Of a DNA stretch of 35,695 nt, positions 23,060 through 31,296 are shown piece after piece. This DNA is from CAZOHG01 sp964579725. Its GTDB lineage: Bacteria > Zhuqueibacterota > JdFR-76 > BMS3Abin05. The position numbers and the translations under genes are program-made. The stretch spans positions 1 through 35,695 of the forward strand of contig CAZOHG010000036.1 of assembly GCA_964579725.1 (NCBI GenBank), read 5' to 3'. Numbering within the stretch: the stretch's first letter is position 1; every line of letters starts with the position of its first letter. The notes beneath the pieces were generated by a model. The model saw nothing but the letters and a program-made list of their open reading frames with translations, searched no databases and was not told the DNA's origin.

Positions 23060-23881
23060 GTGAATGAAATTGGTGTGATTGCTGAATTGCACAAAGAGGA
23101 CAATTGTTTTCTTCCGGTGGCTGAAATGGGGTTGCCCGTTTGCCAATTGGTCAATTGGGACGAGACCCTTTGGACAGACACCATGGCCGAAAAAGTGACG
23201 TCCGATGCTCGCAAGGCGGGTGTGCGCATTTGTGCTTTGTGGGCGGGCGTTCCCGGGCCCCGTGTGTGGAATTTCAGGGAAGGCCCCACTACCCTGGGGC
23301 TGGTTCCTCCCCAATTTAGGGCCATGCGCGTTGCATCCCTCAAGAAGGCGGCTCAATTTGCCCACCAGATCGGGGTCTCCGCCATAATTACCCACGTGGG
23401 ATTTATTCCCGAAAACATGGCAGACCCCCAATTTTCGGCAACAGTGGATGCCGTGCGTGAAGTGGCTGTCACCTGTCGTTCTTTGGGCATCGAGTTTTGG
23501 TTTGAAACCGGACAGGAAACACCGATAACGCTACTCCGGGCAATTGACAGTGTCGGAACCGACAATTTGGGCATTAACCTCGACCCCGCCAATCTCATCC
23601 TCTACGGAAAGGGGAATCCCATTGACGCTTTGGATGTTTTCGGTTCCTACGTACGCAATATTCACGCAAAAGACGGATTTTACCCGACCGACCCGTTCGA
23701 GCTGGGACGAGAGGTTAAAGTAGGAGAGGGCAAAGTTCGCTACCCCGAATTTGTCCGCCGCTTGAAAGAAATCGGCTTTTCCGGAGAATTTATTATTGAA
23801 CGAGAAATTAGTGGCCCTCAGCAAAAAGAGGACATCCGAGAGACCGTTGACTACTTGAAAAGGCTTTTGGAGGAAAAATGA
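23060..23881 (+). CDS. Xylose-isomerase-like TIM-barrel sugar isomerase/epimerase or lyase
   Basis: This is a 273-residue AP_endonuc_2 (PF01261-type) TIM barrel without signal peptide. The metal ligands typical of the family are visible: E149 (FWFETG), D175 (INLDPAN), H202 (NIHAKDG) and a glutamate in IIERE (E247/E249), with H112 in THVG nearby. Members isomerise or epimerise sugars and keto-sugars, and some eliminate the aglycone from 3-keto-glycosides. The start codon is GTG at 23060: AAGGA lies 9 nt upstream, and the ATG four bases later is out of frame. It ends in a 4-nt overlap with the Gfo/Idh gene, so the two are translationally coupled and very probably work on the same substrate. Confidence 0.88.
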   Translation: MNEIGVIAELHKEDNCFLPVAEMGLPVCQLVNWDETLWTDTMAEKVTSDARKAGVRICALWAGVPGPRVWNFREGPTTLGLVPPQFRAMRVASLKKAAQFAHQIGVSAIITHVGFIPENMADPQFSATVDAVREVAVTCRSLGIEFWFETGQETPITLLRAIDSVGTDNLGINLDPANLILYGKGNPIDALDVFGSYVRNIHAKDGFYPTDPFELGREVKVGEGKVRYPEFVRRLKEIGFSGEFIIEREISGPQQKEDIRETVDYLKRLLEEK

Positions 23882-24843
23882 GCATCCGCGCAGGATTTAT
23901 TGGCGTGGGCGGCATTTCCCACGTCCACTTGAGTTATTTGAAAAGCCGAGACGACGTGGAAATTGTGGCTTTAAGCGACCCCAATCATGAGAATCTCCAA
24001 AAACGGTTGGACGAATTCGGTGGCACAGGGTACCCCGATTACCGCCTCATGCTGGAAAAGGAGTCGTTGGACGCCGTCTGGATTTGCACGCCTCCACAGA
24101 TTCGTCAGGAGCCCATTTTGGATTCGGTCGACCGCGGGTTGGCGGTGTTTTGCGAAAAGCCGGTAGAACACCGTTTGGAAAAAGCCCGTGCCATCGCGGC
24201 CGAATTGAAAAAGCGTCCGAACGCTCTGGTACAGATTGGCTATGTTTTTCGGGCCATGCCCATTATTGCTGCCCTGCGCGAAAAAATGGCTGACGACGCC
24301 GTTTGGCTCATTCAATCCTTTTACGGCTCACCCATGTCCCGCACGCTGGACATGCCCGCCTGGTTTTACGACAAATCCAAATCCGGCGGCGGGTTGGTTG
24401 ACCAGGCCACACACAATTTTGACCTGTTCCGATTTCTCTTTGGAGAAGTAGACCAAATTAAGGGGATCGCGGCCAATCCGGTTCACCCCAAAAAAAGCGG
24501 GTACACCATTGAAGAAGTCATTGCCCTGAATTTTCAGTTTGAGAACGGGGCATTGGGGGCGCACCTGCACACCTGGCTCGCGGACAGGTGGCGGAACGAA
24601 CTCCTTTTTGTGGGCGAAAAGCGGGTGTACCGCATCGACATTTGGACAGGAAGCCTGAGCATTGAGGAAGATAACCACACGGAAATCATTCGCCAGGACA
24701 TGGACAAAATGTACCACCACGAAAATGCACGGTTTTTGGAATTGGTGGAATCGCGTGACCCGGCCCAAAACATTTGTTCTTTTGAAGAAGGCCTGAAAAC
24801 CCTGGAATTAGTTCTGGCCTGCGACCGCGCAGTGGAAATGTAG
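23878..24843 (+). CDS. Gfo/Idh/MocA-family NAD(P)-dependent oxidoreductase
   Basis: This is a 321-residue cytoplasmic dehydrogenase. The N-terminal Rossmann domain has GVGGIS (9-14) for NAD(P), then the family motif E93-K94-P95, where the lysine takes part in catalysis. The C-terminal alpha/beta domain carries D175-xxx-H179 in VDQATHNFDLFRFLFG, the usual active-site pair. Family members oxidise a sugar or cyclitol hydroxyl, often at C3. The ATG overlaps the stop codon of the TIM-barrel gene (ATGA), so the two proteins are made together. It is the last gene of the plus-strand cluster, and a hairpin at 24887-24909 lies between it and the convergent rpe gene. Confidence 0.92.
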   Translation: MSIRAGFIGVGGISHVHLSYLKSRDDVEIVALSDPNHENLQKRLDEFGGTGYPDYRLMLEKESLDAVWICTPPQIRQEPILDSVDRGLAVFCEKPVEHRLEKARAIAAELKKRPNALVQIGYVFRAMPIIAALREKMADDAVWLIQSFYGSPMSRTLDMPAWFYDKSKSGGGLVDQATHNFDLFRFLFGEVDQIKGIAANPVHPKKSGYTIEEVIALNFQFENGALGAHLHTWLADRWRNELLFVGEKRVYRIDIWTGSLSIEEDNHTEIIRQDMDKMYHHENARFLELVESRDPAQNICSFEEGLKTLELVLACDRAVEM

Positions 24844-24880
24844 CACAGCCTCCTTTCACTATTTGGGGAGGAACTTCTGG

Positions 24881-24909
24881 AAAATTGGGCAAAGCTCAAT
24901 CCTTTGCCC
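24881..24909 (-). terminator. Probable terminator of the rpe operon
   Basis: Perfect eight-base arms GGGCAAAG (24887-24894) and CTTTGCCC (24902-24909) enclose a 7-nt loop. On the minus strand AATTTT follows directly, which suits the tkt-rpiB-rpe transcript whose last stop codon is about 30 nt away. On the plus strand there is no T tract, but the stem could still slow the convergent transcript. Confidence 0.6.
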
Positions 24910-24937
24910 TCAATCGGCGAGCGGGTTGTGGGGTCTG

Positions 24938-25603
24938 CTATACCTCCCTTGTTTCGGCTGCGGCACGCAAAGCGCGAAGGGCCTTTACCGGATCGGGCTG
25001 GCCGAAAATGGCATTTCCGGCCACTAACACATCTGCCCCCTGAGCTACCACGGCAGGAGCGGTGTCGGGCGAGATGCCTCCGTCTACCTCCAGAAAAATG
25101 TCCCTCCCCACGGCTTCAATAAGAGCGCGGGCGCGCGCGATCTTTTTCAAACTGGTCGGAATAAACGACTGGCCGCCAAACCCGGGGTTCACACTCATAA
25201 TAAGCAGCAAGTCCAGATCCGGAAGAATTTCCTCTACCGTCACCAAAGGGGTTGCCGGATTAAGCGCCACTCCGGCCTTCATTCCGGCCTGGTGAATCAT
25301 CTGAACGGTTCGGTGCAAATGAGGGCAGGTTTCCTGGTGAATGGTGAGGAGGTTCGCTCCCGCCTCGGCGTACCGGCCGATATAAAAATCCGGATTGGAA
25401 ATCATAAGGTGCACATCCAACGGAAGCTGAACAATCCGTTTTAGCGCCCGAACCATATTGGGCCCGAAAGTCAAATTGGGCACAAAATGCCCATCCATGA
25501 CGTCCACGTGAATAAAATCGGCGCCGTTCTCCGCCACGGCTCGAACCTCTTCCTCCAAATGCAACAAATCCGCGGACAAAATTGACGGGGCAATACGAAT
25601 CAT
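24938..25603 (-). CDS. rpe: Ribulose-phosphate 3-epimerase
   Basis: This 221-residue TIM barrel interconverts ribulose 5-phosphate and xylulose 5-phosphate. It starts with the family opening IAPSILSADLLHL and has the metal ligands H32, D34 (HVDVMDGHFVPNLTFG), H65 (DVHLMI) and D174 (LEVDGGI); D34 and D174 are also the acid/base pair. SVNPGFGGQSF is the standard phosphate-side loop. ATG 25603 is chosen because AAAGGA lies about 6 nt upstream and homologues begin at this MIRIAPS. An ATG eight codons earlier directly abuts the rpiB stop codon but has no better support. It is the third gene of tkt-rpiB-rpe. Confidence 0.96.
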   Translation of the reverse strand: MIRIAPSILSADLLHLEEEVRAVAENGADFIHVDVMDGHFVPNLTFGPNMVRALKRIVQLPLDVHLMISNPDFYIGRYAEAGANLLTIHQETCPHLHRTVQMIHQAGMKAGVALNPATPLVTVEEILPDLDLLLIMSVNPGFGGQSFIPTSLKKIARARALIEAVGRDIFLEVDGGISPDTAPAVVAQGADVLVAGNAIFGQPDPVKALRALRAAAETREV

Positions 25604-25627
25604 GGACAATCCTTTCTCGGGGCGCAT

Positions 25628-26077
25628 TTACAATTCGCCCAATTCAATGGCGCGAATTTTATTCAATCTCCGCTGATGCCGCCCGCCTTCAAAGGGGGTT
25701 TCCAGCCAAATGTTCACCATGTCGACGGCCACCTCTTTACCTGTGGTTCGCCCACCCATGGCTAAAATATTGGCGTCGTTGTGGAGGCGGCTCAGACGGG
25801 CCGTGTAGGCGTCGTGGCACAAGGCAGCGCGAATCCCCTTAAATTTATTTGCAGAAATACTGATCCCGATACCGGTTCCGCACAATAGAATACCCCGTTC
25901 GGCTTCCCCGTTTAAAATAGCGTGCGCCACACGGGCCGCGTATTCGGGGTAATCCACCGGCTCGGGGCTGAAGGTGCCCAGGTCTACCACTTCCACATCG
26001 GCTCGCGTTTCCAAATAGGCTTTCACGTACTCCTTCAATTCAAATCCCCCATGGTCACAGCCCAAGGCAATTCGCAT
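25628..26077 (-). CDS. rpiB: Ribose-5-phosphate isomerase B
   Basis: This 149-residue RpiB/LacAB-family isomerase converts ribose 5-phosphate to ribulose 5-phosphate. Seen are D8-H9 in GCDHGGFELK, the active-site C66 in LLCGTGIGISISANK, H99-N100 in LHNDANILAMGGR, and the phosphate-clamping arginines near RHQRRLNKI. The reactive cysteine argues for a true RpiB rather than a LacA/LacB subunit. AAGGGAG lies about 6 nt before the ATG. It sits 12 nt after tkt and 24 nt before the preferred rpe start, clearly in one operon. Confidence 0.96.
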   Translation of the reverse strand: MRIALGCDHGGFELKEYVKAYLETRADVEVVDLGTFSPEPVDYPEYAARVAHAILNGEAERGILLCGTGIGISISANKFKGIRAALCHDAYTARLSRLHNDANILAMGGRTTGKEVAVDMVNIWLETPFEGGRHQRRLNKIRAIELGEL

Positions 26078-26089
26078 GGCACACTCCCT

Positions 26090-28096
26090 TTATTTGCCGG
26101 ACAGAAAGGCTTTCAATTTTTCCTCAATGACCGGCGCCAAATTTTCAGGCGTAAATCCGTAAGCCTTCTCCAAAGCCTGGTACGGAGCCGAATCTCCGAA
26201 ATGATTTAGGCCGAACACAAAACCGTGGCAGCCCACAAATTTCTCCCACCCAAAAGGAACTGCCGCCTCAAGGGCAACACGAAAGGTGCCGCCTGGCAGG
26301 ACTTTTTGCCGATAGCTTTCCGGCTGTTCCTCAAAAAGCTCCACCGATGGCATGCTGACCACACGCACCCGGTAGCGACTCAGTTTCTCGGCAATTCCAA
26401 GCGCCAAATGTACTTCGGAACCCGTGGCCAAAAGAATCAATTCCGGTATTTGCTGCGTATTTTGCCACAGGATGTAGCCGCCGCGCTCTACCTCTTGAGC
26501 GGGCGCAAAGCGTGACGGATCGAGAACCGGCAATTTCTGGCGGGTTAAAATAAGGGCCGTCGGTCGGGTGGTTTGGCGCAAAGCTAAGAGCAACGCCTCC
26601 CGGGTTTCATTGGCGTCTGCGGGGCGCAAAACCAGAAAATTGGGAATTGCGCGGAGAGAGGGCACATGCTCCACAGGCTGGTGCGTGGGGCCGTCTTCAC
26701 CAAGATAGAAAGAATCGTGCGTAAAAACGTGGAGCGGGGCGATTTTTTGCATGGCCGAAAGGCGCAAAGCGGGACGTTCGTAGTCGGAAAAAACAAGGAA
26801 CGTAGCACCGAACGGAAAAAGTCCGCCGTGTAAAGCCATGCCATTGACAATGGCACCCATCGGAAATTCCCGAACGCCAAACGCCAGATTGCGGCCTGTG
26901 CGATTTTCGCGGGTAAAATCTCCCACCTTTTTCATGAAGGCTTTGGTTGAATTGGAGGGTTCCAGGTCGGCAGAGCCTCCGGCCAAAGTGGGAATTGCTT
27001 CTGCCAGTGCTGCCAGGACTTCTCCGAAAGCCGCCCGTGTGGCAATGGGTTTCTCCGGAGAAAACTCGGGAAGTTCAATACTCTTAGGCAAACGTCGTTC
27101 CACACCGATTTCCCACAATTTTCGAAAGTCGGCATTTTGCAGGCGTTTTGCTTCCACTTTTTCCGCCCAGGCTTTGGCTTGGTTTGTTAGGTCGGCAAAT
27201 CGGGTTCGGAAATGCTTCAGCACGTCGGGCGGCAAATAGAATGTCTCGTCCGGCGGAAGTCCCATTTTCTTTTTCGTAGCCGCGATTTCCTCCGGAGGCA
27301 GCGGTGAGCCGTGGGTCGCCGGATCGCCTTCCATTGTAGCGGCCCCTTTGGCCATGATTGTTTTCCCCACAATCAGCGTGGGCCGGTCGGTTTCATTCTG
27401 GGCCTCGCGGATCGCCTGACGAATAGCATCGTGATTGTGACCGTCGATTTTCACCACATGCCACTGCAAAGCTTCGAAAAGCTTCGGAACATTCGTGCTG
27501 TCAGCCCGAGACGTGGGACCCGAAATTTGCACGTGATTTTGGTCATAAAAAACAATGAGCTTGCCCAAACCCCAATGGCCGGCCAACTCAGCCGCACCTA
27601 TTGCCACAGGTTCCTGAAAATCGCCATCCCCGGCAATCACGTACGTGTAATGGGTCACAATTTCAGGACCAAATTGTGCGGACAGCATGGCCTCGGCCAC
27701 CGCCATTCCGACGGCCATACTTACACCCTGGCCCAGGGGACCCGTGGTACATTCAATCCCGTGCTCCAAATCGCGTTCCGGATGGCCGGGAGTTTTGCTT
27801 CCGAATTGCCGAAACTGCTTCAAATCGTCCAGGGACATGAAACCTGCCAGCGTCAAAAGTGAATACAGCAACATCGACTCGTGACCGGCCGATAGAACGA
27901 AACGATCCCGATTAAACCAGGTGGGATCATCGGGATTGAATGTTAAAAATTCCTTAAATAAAATGGCGGCAAAATCGGCCGAGGACATTGCACCCCCCGG
28001 GTGCCCGGAATTGGCTTTTCGCGTGCCGTCCATAATCAGCCCGCGAATAACCTGAACCAATTTTTGATCCAAATCCTTGTTTTCCAAAGAGGTCAT
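26090..28096 (-). CDS. tkt: Transketolase
   Basis: This 668-residue thiamine-diphosphate enzyme moves two-carbon units between sugar phosphates. The N-terminal PP domain has SGHPGGAMS with H32, SAGHESML with H72, GPLGQG (119-124) and the TPP/Mg motif from G156-D-G-D to N187. The pyrimidine domain includes GGSADLEPSN and REFPMGAIVNGMALHGG, with FLVFSDYERPALRLSA after it, and a normal C-terminal domain follows. The full length matches bacterial transketolases. ATG 28096 is preferred because GGAGGAAGG lies just upstream; the open frame continues 39 codons further but overlaps the phosphoesterase gene there. It is followed 12 nt later by rpiB. Confidence 0.96.
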   Translation of the reverse strand: MTSLENKDLDQKLVQVIRGLIMDGTRKANSGHPGGAMSSADFAAILFKEFLTFNPDDPTWFNRDRFVLSAGHESMLLYSLLTLAGFMSLDDLKQFRQFGSKTPGHPERDLEHGIECTTGPLGQGVSMAVGMAVAEAMLSAQFGPEIVTHYTYVIAGDGDFQEPVAIGAAELAGHWGLGKLIVFYDQNHVQISGPTSRADSTNVPKLFEALQWHVVKIDGHNHDAIRQAIREAQNETDRPTLIVGKTIMAKGAATMEGDPATHGSPLPPEEIAATKKKMGLPPDETFYLPPDVLKHFRTRFADLTNQAKAWAEKVEAKRLQNADFRKLWEIGVERRLPKSIELPEFSPEKPIATRAAFGEVLAALAEAIPTLAGGSADLEPSNSTKAFMKKVGDFTRENRTGRNLAFGVREFPMGAIVNGMALHGGLFPFGATFLVFSDYERPALRLSAMQKIAPLHVFTHDSFYLGEDGPTHQPVEHVPSLRAIPNFLVLRPADANETREALLLALRQTTRPTALILTRQKLPVLDPSRFAPAQEVERGGYILWQNTQQIPELILLATGSEVHLALGIAEKLSRYRVRVVSMPSVELFEEQPESYRQKVLPGGTFRVALEAAVPFGWEKFVGCHGFVFGLNHFGDSAPYQALEKAYGFTPENLAPVIEEKLKAFLSGK

Positions 28097-28155
28097 TCCA
28101 CCTTCCTCCACTCTAAAAATCTGCTTGTACTTCCAGTGTTCACACAACTTTGCGT

Positions 28156-30960
28156 CTAATCGTTTTTCTCCTGACGAAAACGCTCGTTGTCCTGGCGCTC
28201 GCGTTCCAACCACTTTCGCATGAGCTCTGGGTCATCCATTTTGGGATACTTGTCAATTTCTTTCCAATTAAAATTCGGATCGTACGGGTCTAATGCCTTT
28301 TCGGGATCGAAAACCCGTTTGTCCACAGGAACGGCCGTGTAGGGCGTGGTGTCCGGCGTGTCAGTGAAAAAGTCCGCCAGATCATTGGCACTGGCTTCGT
28401 ATTGATTCAAATACTCCATACCCAAAATATGGTCCATTGTTTTCAAAATGCTCCCGAAACTGGCGTGCACGTGCGACACGTACCCATGCTTGACGTAAGG
28501 GCCGATGGCCAGCAAAATACTGCGATGCGCATCCACGTGGTCCTGACCCGATTGCGCGTCATCTTCCGTCACAAAAATGACCATGTGTTTCCAGTAAGGT
28601 GTGTGACTGAGAAATTCAACCAATTTCCCCAAAGCGAGGTCGTTGTCCATTTGGTACGATTCTCCGTAGGGGTAGCCTTCGTTGGGGCGAATACCCGATC
28701 CGTGGTCGTTGGGCAGCATCATGGTAATCACAGAGGGCATGGGTTCTTTGCCCGAAAGCCAGCGCGTTTTGAACTCGTATTCAAACATTTTCAGGCGAAA
28801 TTGATCGGGAATTTGCGTGTTGAATGTGGCGTACACGCGGGAGGTGTTCCGAAAAAGCGGCTCCGGCATGGGATAATTCACGGGAATACGAATGCCCGTC
28901 GACATGTAAGAATGTTCTTCCGGGCCACCCTCAAACTCAAACCCAAGCCCGAAGTTGAAAAAGGGGACCCCGTTTCTGTCCAGATGTTCCCACAAACCGC
29001 CTTTTTCATTGTAATCCTCCGGGTACACGGCGCCGGAAGCCCCGGTAAACAGCAGCCGTCCGGGAGCCGTTGAATTCAATTTAAAATGCCGTTCGCCTCC
29101 GTAAGAGGCCGACGTGCTGGTTTCCACCCACTCGTTGGGGTAGGTGCCCACCATCCACCGGTGACCGTCAGCCGACACGTCGGAATCGCAATAAAAATTG
29201 TCGCTTAAGGCAAATTGCTGTGCCAGTTTCCGATGATTGGGCATGACATCCACATGGTGAAGTTCGGGTCTGTACTTATTCCCCGCAATGGTTCGGTTCA
29301 TGCCGAACACGGCCAGATCGGGGTCTCCGTTCACGCCAGGCATGTCGCCAAAAACCTGGTCAAATGTGCGATTTTCTTTGGTCACGTACACAATGGTTTG
29401 GATGGGGCTCTTCCCCTTCCTTTTAGGCAATAGGGGCACGGGATTTTTGGCGCGTTTTTTACGAAGGGCCGAACTGACCTGTTCAATCTTAAAATTATTC
29501 TCCACCACACGGCGTGTTAATTGGGGCAATTGGGAATCGGGTGGAATAGGAATAATCGACACCAACCCTTTCATTAAGACACCGATGTACACCCCCTCCG
29601 GACCGGGATGAAAATTTTTGCCGCCGTTGGGACCGGAGCCGTAGCCCTTCGCATTTGCCACAAAGAGGGTTCGGCCGTCAGGACTGACGGCAACCTTACT
29701 CGGAAACCACGCCACCGGCACATGCCCCAAAACACGGGTCGTTTTGACGTCCACAACGGCTACGGCATTTACGCCCGCTTCTGCTACGTACAATCGGGTG
29801 GTGTCGGGACTCAAGGCCAACCCGAAAGGCAGGTTGCCGCGCAGACCGTGCAGCTCCGGAGTCAGTTCCAGAGGAATTTCCTTCACAATCTTGTTGGTAC
29901 GGATGTCAATCACCGAAACACAATCGTCGTTTCCGTTGCTGACAAAAACCCGTGTGGCGGTAGCGGCCACTGAATTGGGGCTACTGCCCCCGACGGCCGG
30001 AACGCCGTCGACCTTTTCTCCCACCGGAATTCCGGTTTTAATCCTGGCCAGCACGGTAGCTTGCGCGGGATTTTTGACGTCAATAGCCCAGACCGAATAA
30101 GACTCCGGAACGTTGGCCTCCCCAAGTCCGGGAATTTTTCTTCCGGCAATGGTTGTGCCGTGAATGGCTTCGGGGGTGTTGTACCCAAAAGCGGGAAAGG
30201 GCAATCCGGTGGTGTCCGGCATTTCGGGGTTGTAACCGGGAATGACCGAATATCGGTACAGCCCGGCGTTGGCCACGTAAAGACGGCTCTCATCGGGGGT
30301 CAGCGCGAGACCAAACGGGTAGCGCCCCACCGGAATGCTGTTCACCAAATTTCCTTCCGGCATTTTGAGCACGACTACGCGAAAATTAGCCTGATCGACC
30401 ACAAAGAGAAAGCGGCCGTCCTTTGTTAGAACCAAATCGCCAGGGTAGCTGTCCTCGTATTTTCGCCCGCGGAAAGAAACGTTCAGGAAAATCTCTTTTT
30501 GAATTTCCAAGCTGTTTAAATTCAGCACCACAATTTTGCCGGTTTCGCCGGTTGAAGCGTAGAGAGTTTGATTGTCCGGGGCAACCACCAGGCCCATGAA
30601 ACAGGACTCGAGGGTCTTTTTATTCCCCTGAGGTTCGGGCGGAAACTGGCGCACCACAGGCTTTCGGGCATCCAAATCGGTTATGACCGAGAAAGACCAC
30701 GGGCGCACGCCGTTATTCGAAGTCACCAAAATTTTGCCATTGGGACTAAGGGCAAGTCCGTAAGGATGGGGAGCCACGCGTACTTGCTTACCCAACGGAG
30801 TCAAAATTCGCCCGTTCGGGAGAATGGTTTTCCCGTTGGGCACAATTTGCGTTACCTCCGTCGTTACAGGGGAGGAAATACGAAGTGCCGGTTTTTTGCT
30901 ACACCCGATAAAAATCGCAAAAAGGAACAAAAAAGTAAAGGCAAATAAAAATTTTTTCAT
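28156..30960 (-). CDS. Lipoprotein with YVTN/YncE beta-propeller and phosphoesterase domain
   Basis: This 934-residue exported protein starts with MKKFLFAFTFLF and a lipobox-like FIGC, which would anchor it through C20. The -3 position is Phe, slightly off consensus. Residues about 50-470 form YVTN/YncE-type propeller repeats (HPYGLALSPNGKILV, GDLVLTKDGRFLFVVD, PFGLALSPDTTRLYVAEAG). A PF04185-type phosphoesterase domain follows: ENRTFDQVFGD (529-539), DNFYCDSDVSADGH (587-600), MLPNDHG, and TEDDAQSGQDHVDAHR (about 798-813). The family contains phospholipases C and acid phosphatases, and the substrate here is open. ATG 30960 is preferred, with GAGGGA 6 nt upstream; an earlier in-frame ATG lacks a signal-peptide start. 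A good promoter lies at 31066-31094. Tkt begins 59 nt downstream. Confidence 0.9.
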   Translation of the reverse strand: MKKFLFAFTFLFLFAIFIGCSKKPALRISSPVTTEVTQIVPNGKTILPNGRILTPLGKQVRVAPHPYGLALSPNGKILVTSNNGVRPWSFSVITDLDARKPVVRQFPPEPQGNKKTLESCFMGLVVAPDNQTLYASTGETGKIVVLNLNSLEIQKEIFLNVSFRGRKYEDSYPGDLVLTKDGRFLFVVDQANFRVVVLKMPEGNLVNSIPVGRYPFGLALTPDESRLYVANAGLYRYSVIPGYNPEMPDTTGLPFPAFGYNTPEAIHGTTIAGRKIPGLGEANVPESYSVWAIDVKNPAQATVLARIKTGIPVGEKVDGVPAVGGSSPNSVAATATRVFVSNGNDDCVSVIDIRTNKIVKEIPLELTPELHGLRGNLPFGLALSPDTTRLYVAEAGVNAVAVVDVKTTRVLGHVPVAWFPSKVAVSPDGRTLFVANAKGYGSGPNGGKNFHPGPEGVYIGVLMKGLVSIIPIPPDSQLPQLTRRVVENNFKIEQVSSALRKKRAKNPVPLLPKRKGKSPIQTIVYVTKENRTFDQVFGDMPGVNGDPDLAVFGMNRTIAGNKYRPELHHVDVMPNHRKLAQQFALSDNFYCDSDVSADGHRWMVGTYPNEWVETSTSASYGGERHFKLNSTAPGRLLFTGASGAVYPEDYNEKGGLWEHLDRNGVPFFNFGLGFEFEGGPEEHSYMSTGIRIPVNYPMPEPLFRNTSRVYATFNTQIPDQFRLKMFEYEFKTRWLSGKEPMPSVITMMLPNDHGSGIRPNEGYPYGESYQMDNDLALGKLVEFLSHTPYWKHMVIFVTEDDAQSGQDHVDAHRSILLAIGPYVKHGYVSHVHASFGSILKTMDHILGMEYLNQYEASANDLADFFTDTPDTTPYTAVPVDKRVFDPEKALDPYDPNFNWKEIDKYPKMDDPELMRKWLERERQDNERFRQEKND

Positions 30961-31065
30961 GGCTATTCCCTCAGTTTGGATGGGTTGCATTTTCGATCCG
31001 CAAGTTGTTGTCCCCAAAGCAGATTGCCCGACGGCTCGGAACAATCGTTTTCTCAGACGTGCTCT

Positions 31066-31094
31066 AATATAAAAATTTTTAGCATTTGAATCAA
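31066..31094 (-). promoter_or_regulatory. Sigma-70-like promoter of the phosphoesterase lipoprotein gene
   Basis: On the minus strand a -35 box TTGATT (31089-31094) and a -10 box TATATT (31066-31071) are exactly 17 bp apart. The -10 matches consensus at five of six positions and the -35 at four. Transcription would begin near 31059 and give a leader of about 100 nt. The tkt-rpiB-rpe genes may be read from it as well. Confidence 0.55.
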
Positions 31095-31230
31095 GAATTA
31101 GTTCGGCCGGGCACCTGAAATGGGAAAATCCAGTGGCCTGGCTGAGCAGGGAATCGGGCCGAATATTCGAAAAGAAACTGGGCTGATTTTTCTGGACAAC
31201 GAAAAATGCGGGGCTTTTCCGCTTTTAGAG

Positions 31231-31272
31231 AAAAATAAAAAAGCCCGAACCTGAAAAAAAGGCTGGGCTTTT
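31231..31272 (-). terminator. Intrinsic terminator after rho
   Basis: Arms AAAAGCCC (31239-31246) and GGGCTTTT (31265-31272) form the outer stem, and CCT/AGG pair inside. On the minus strand the stem is followed by a T-rich tract ending at 31231. It lies 25 nt after the rho stop codon and separates rho from the phosphoesterase gene. Confidence 0.8.
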
Positions 31273-31296
31273 AAAAATCGCCTGTGTGCTATCTTT

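Larger units (their letters stand above)
30961..31296. other. Intergenic region between rho and the phosphoesterase gene
   Basis: This 336-nt gap contains the rho terminator (31231-31272), the promoter at 31066-31094 and a leader of about 100 nt for the phosphoesterase lipoprotein. No additional coding region is convincing. Confidence 0.6.

Noticed and set aside
28097..28213. Upstream extension of the transketolase frame
   Set aside because: It overlaps the end of the phosphoesterase gene, while a strong GGAGGAAGG site supports the later ATG that matches transketolase N-termini.
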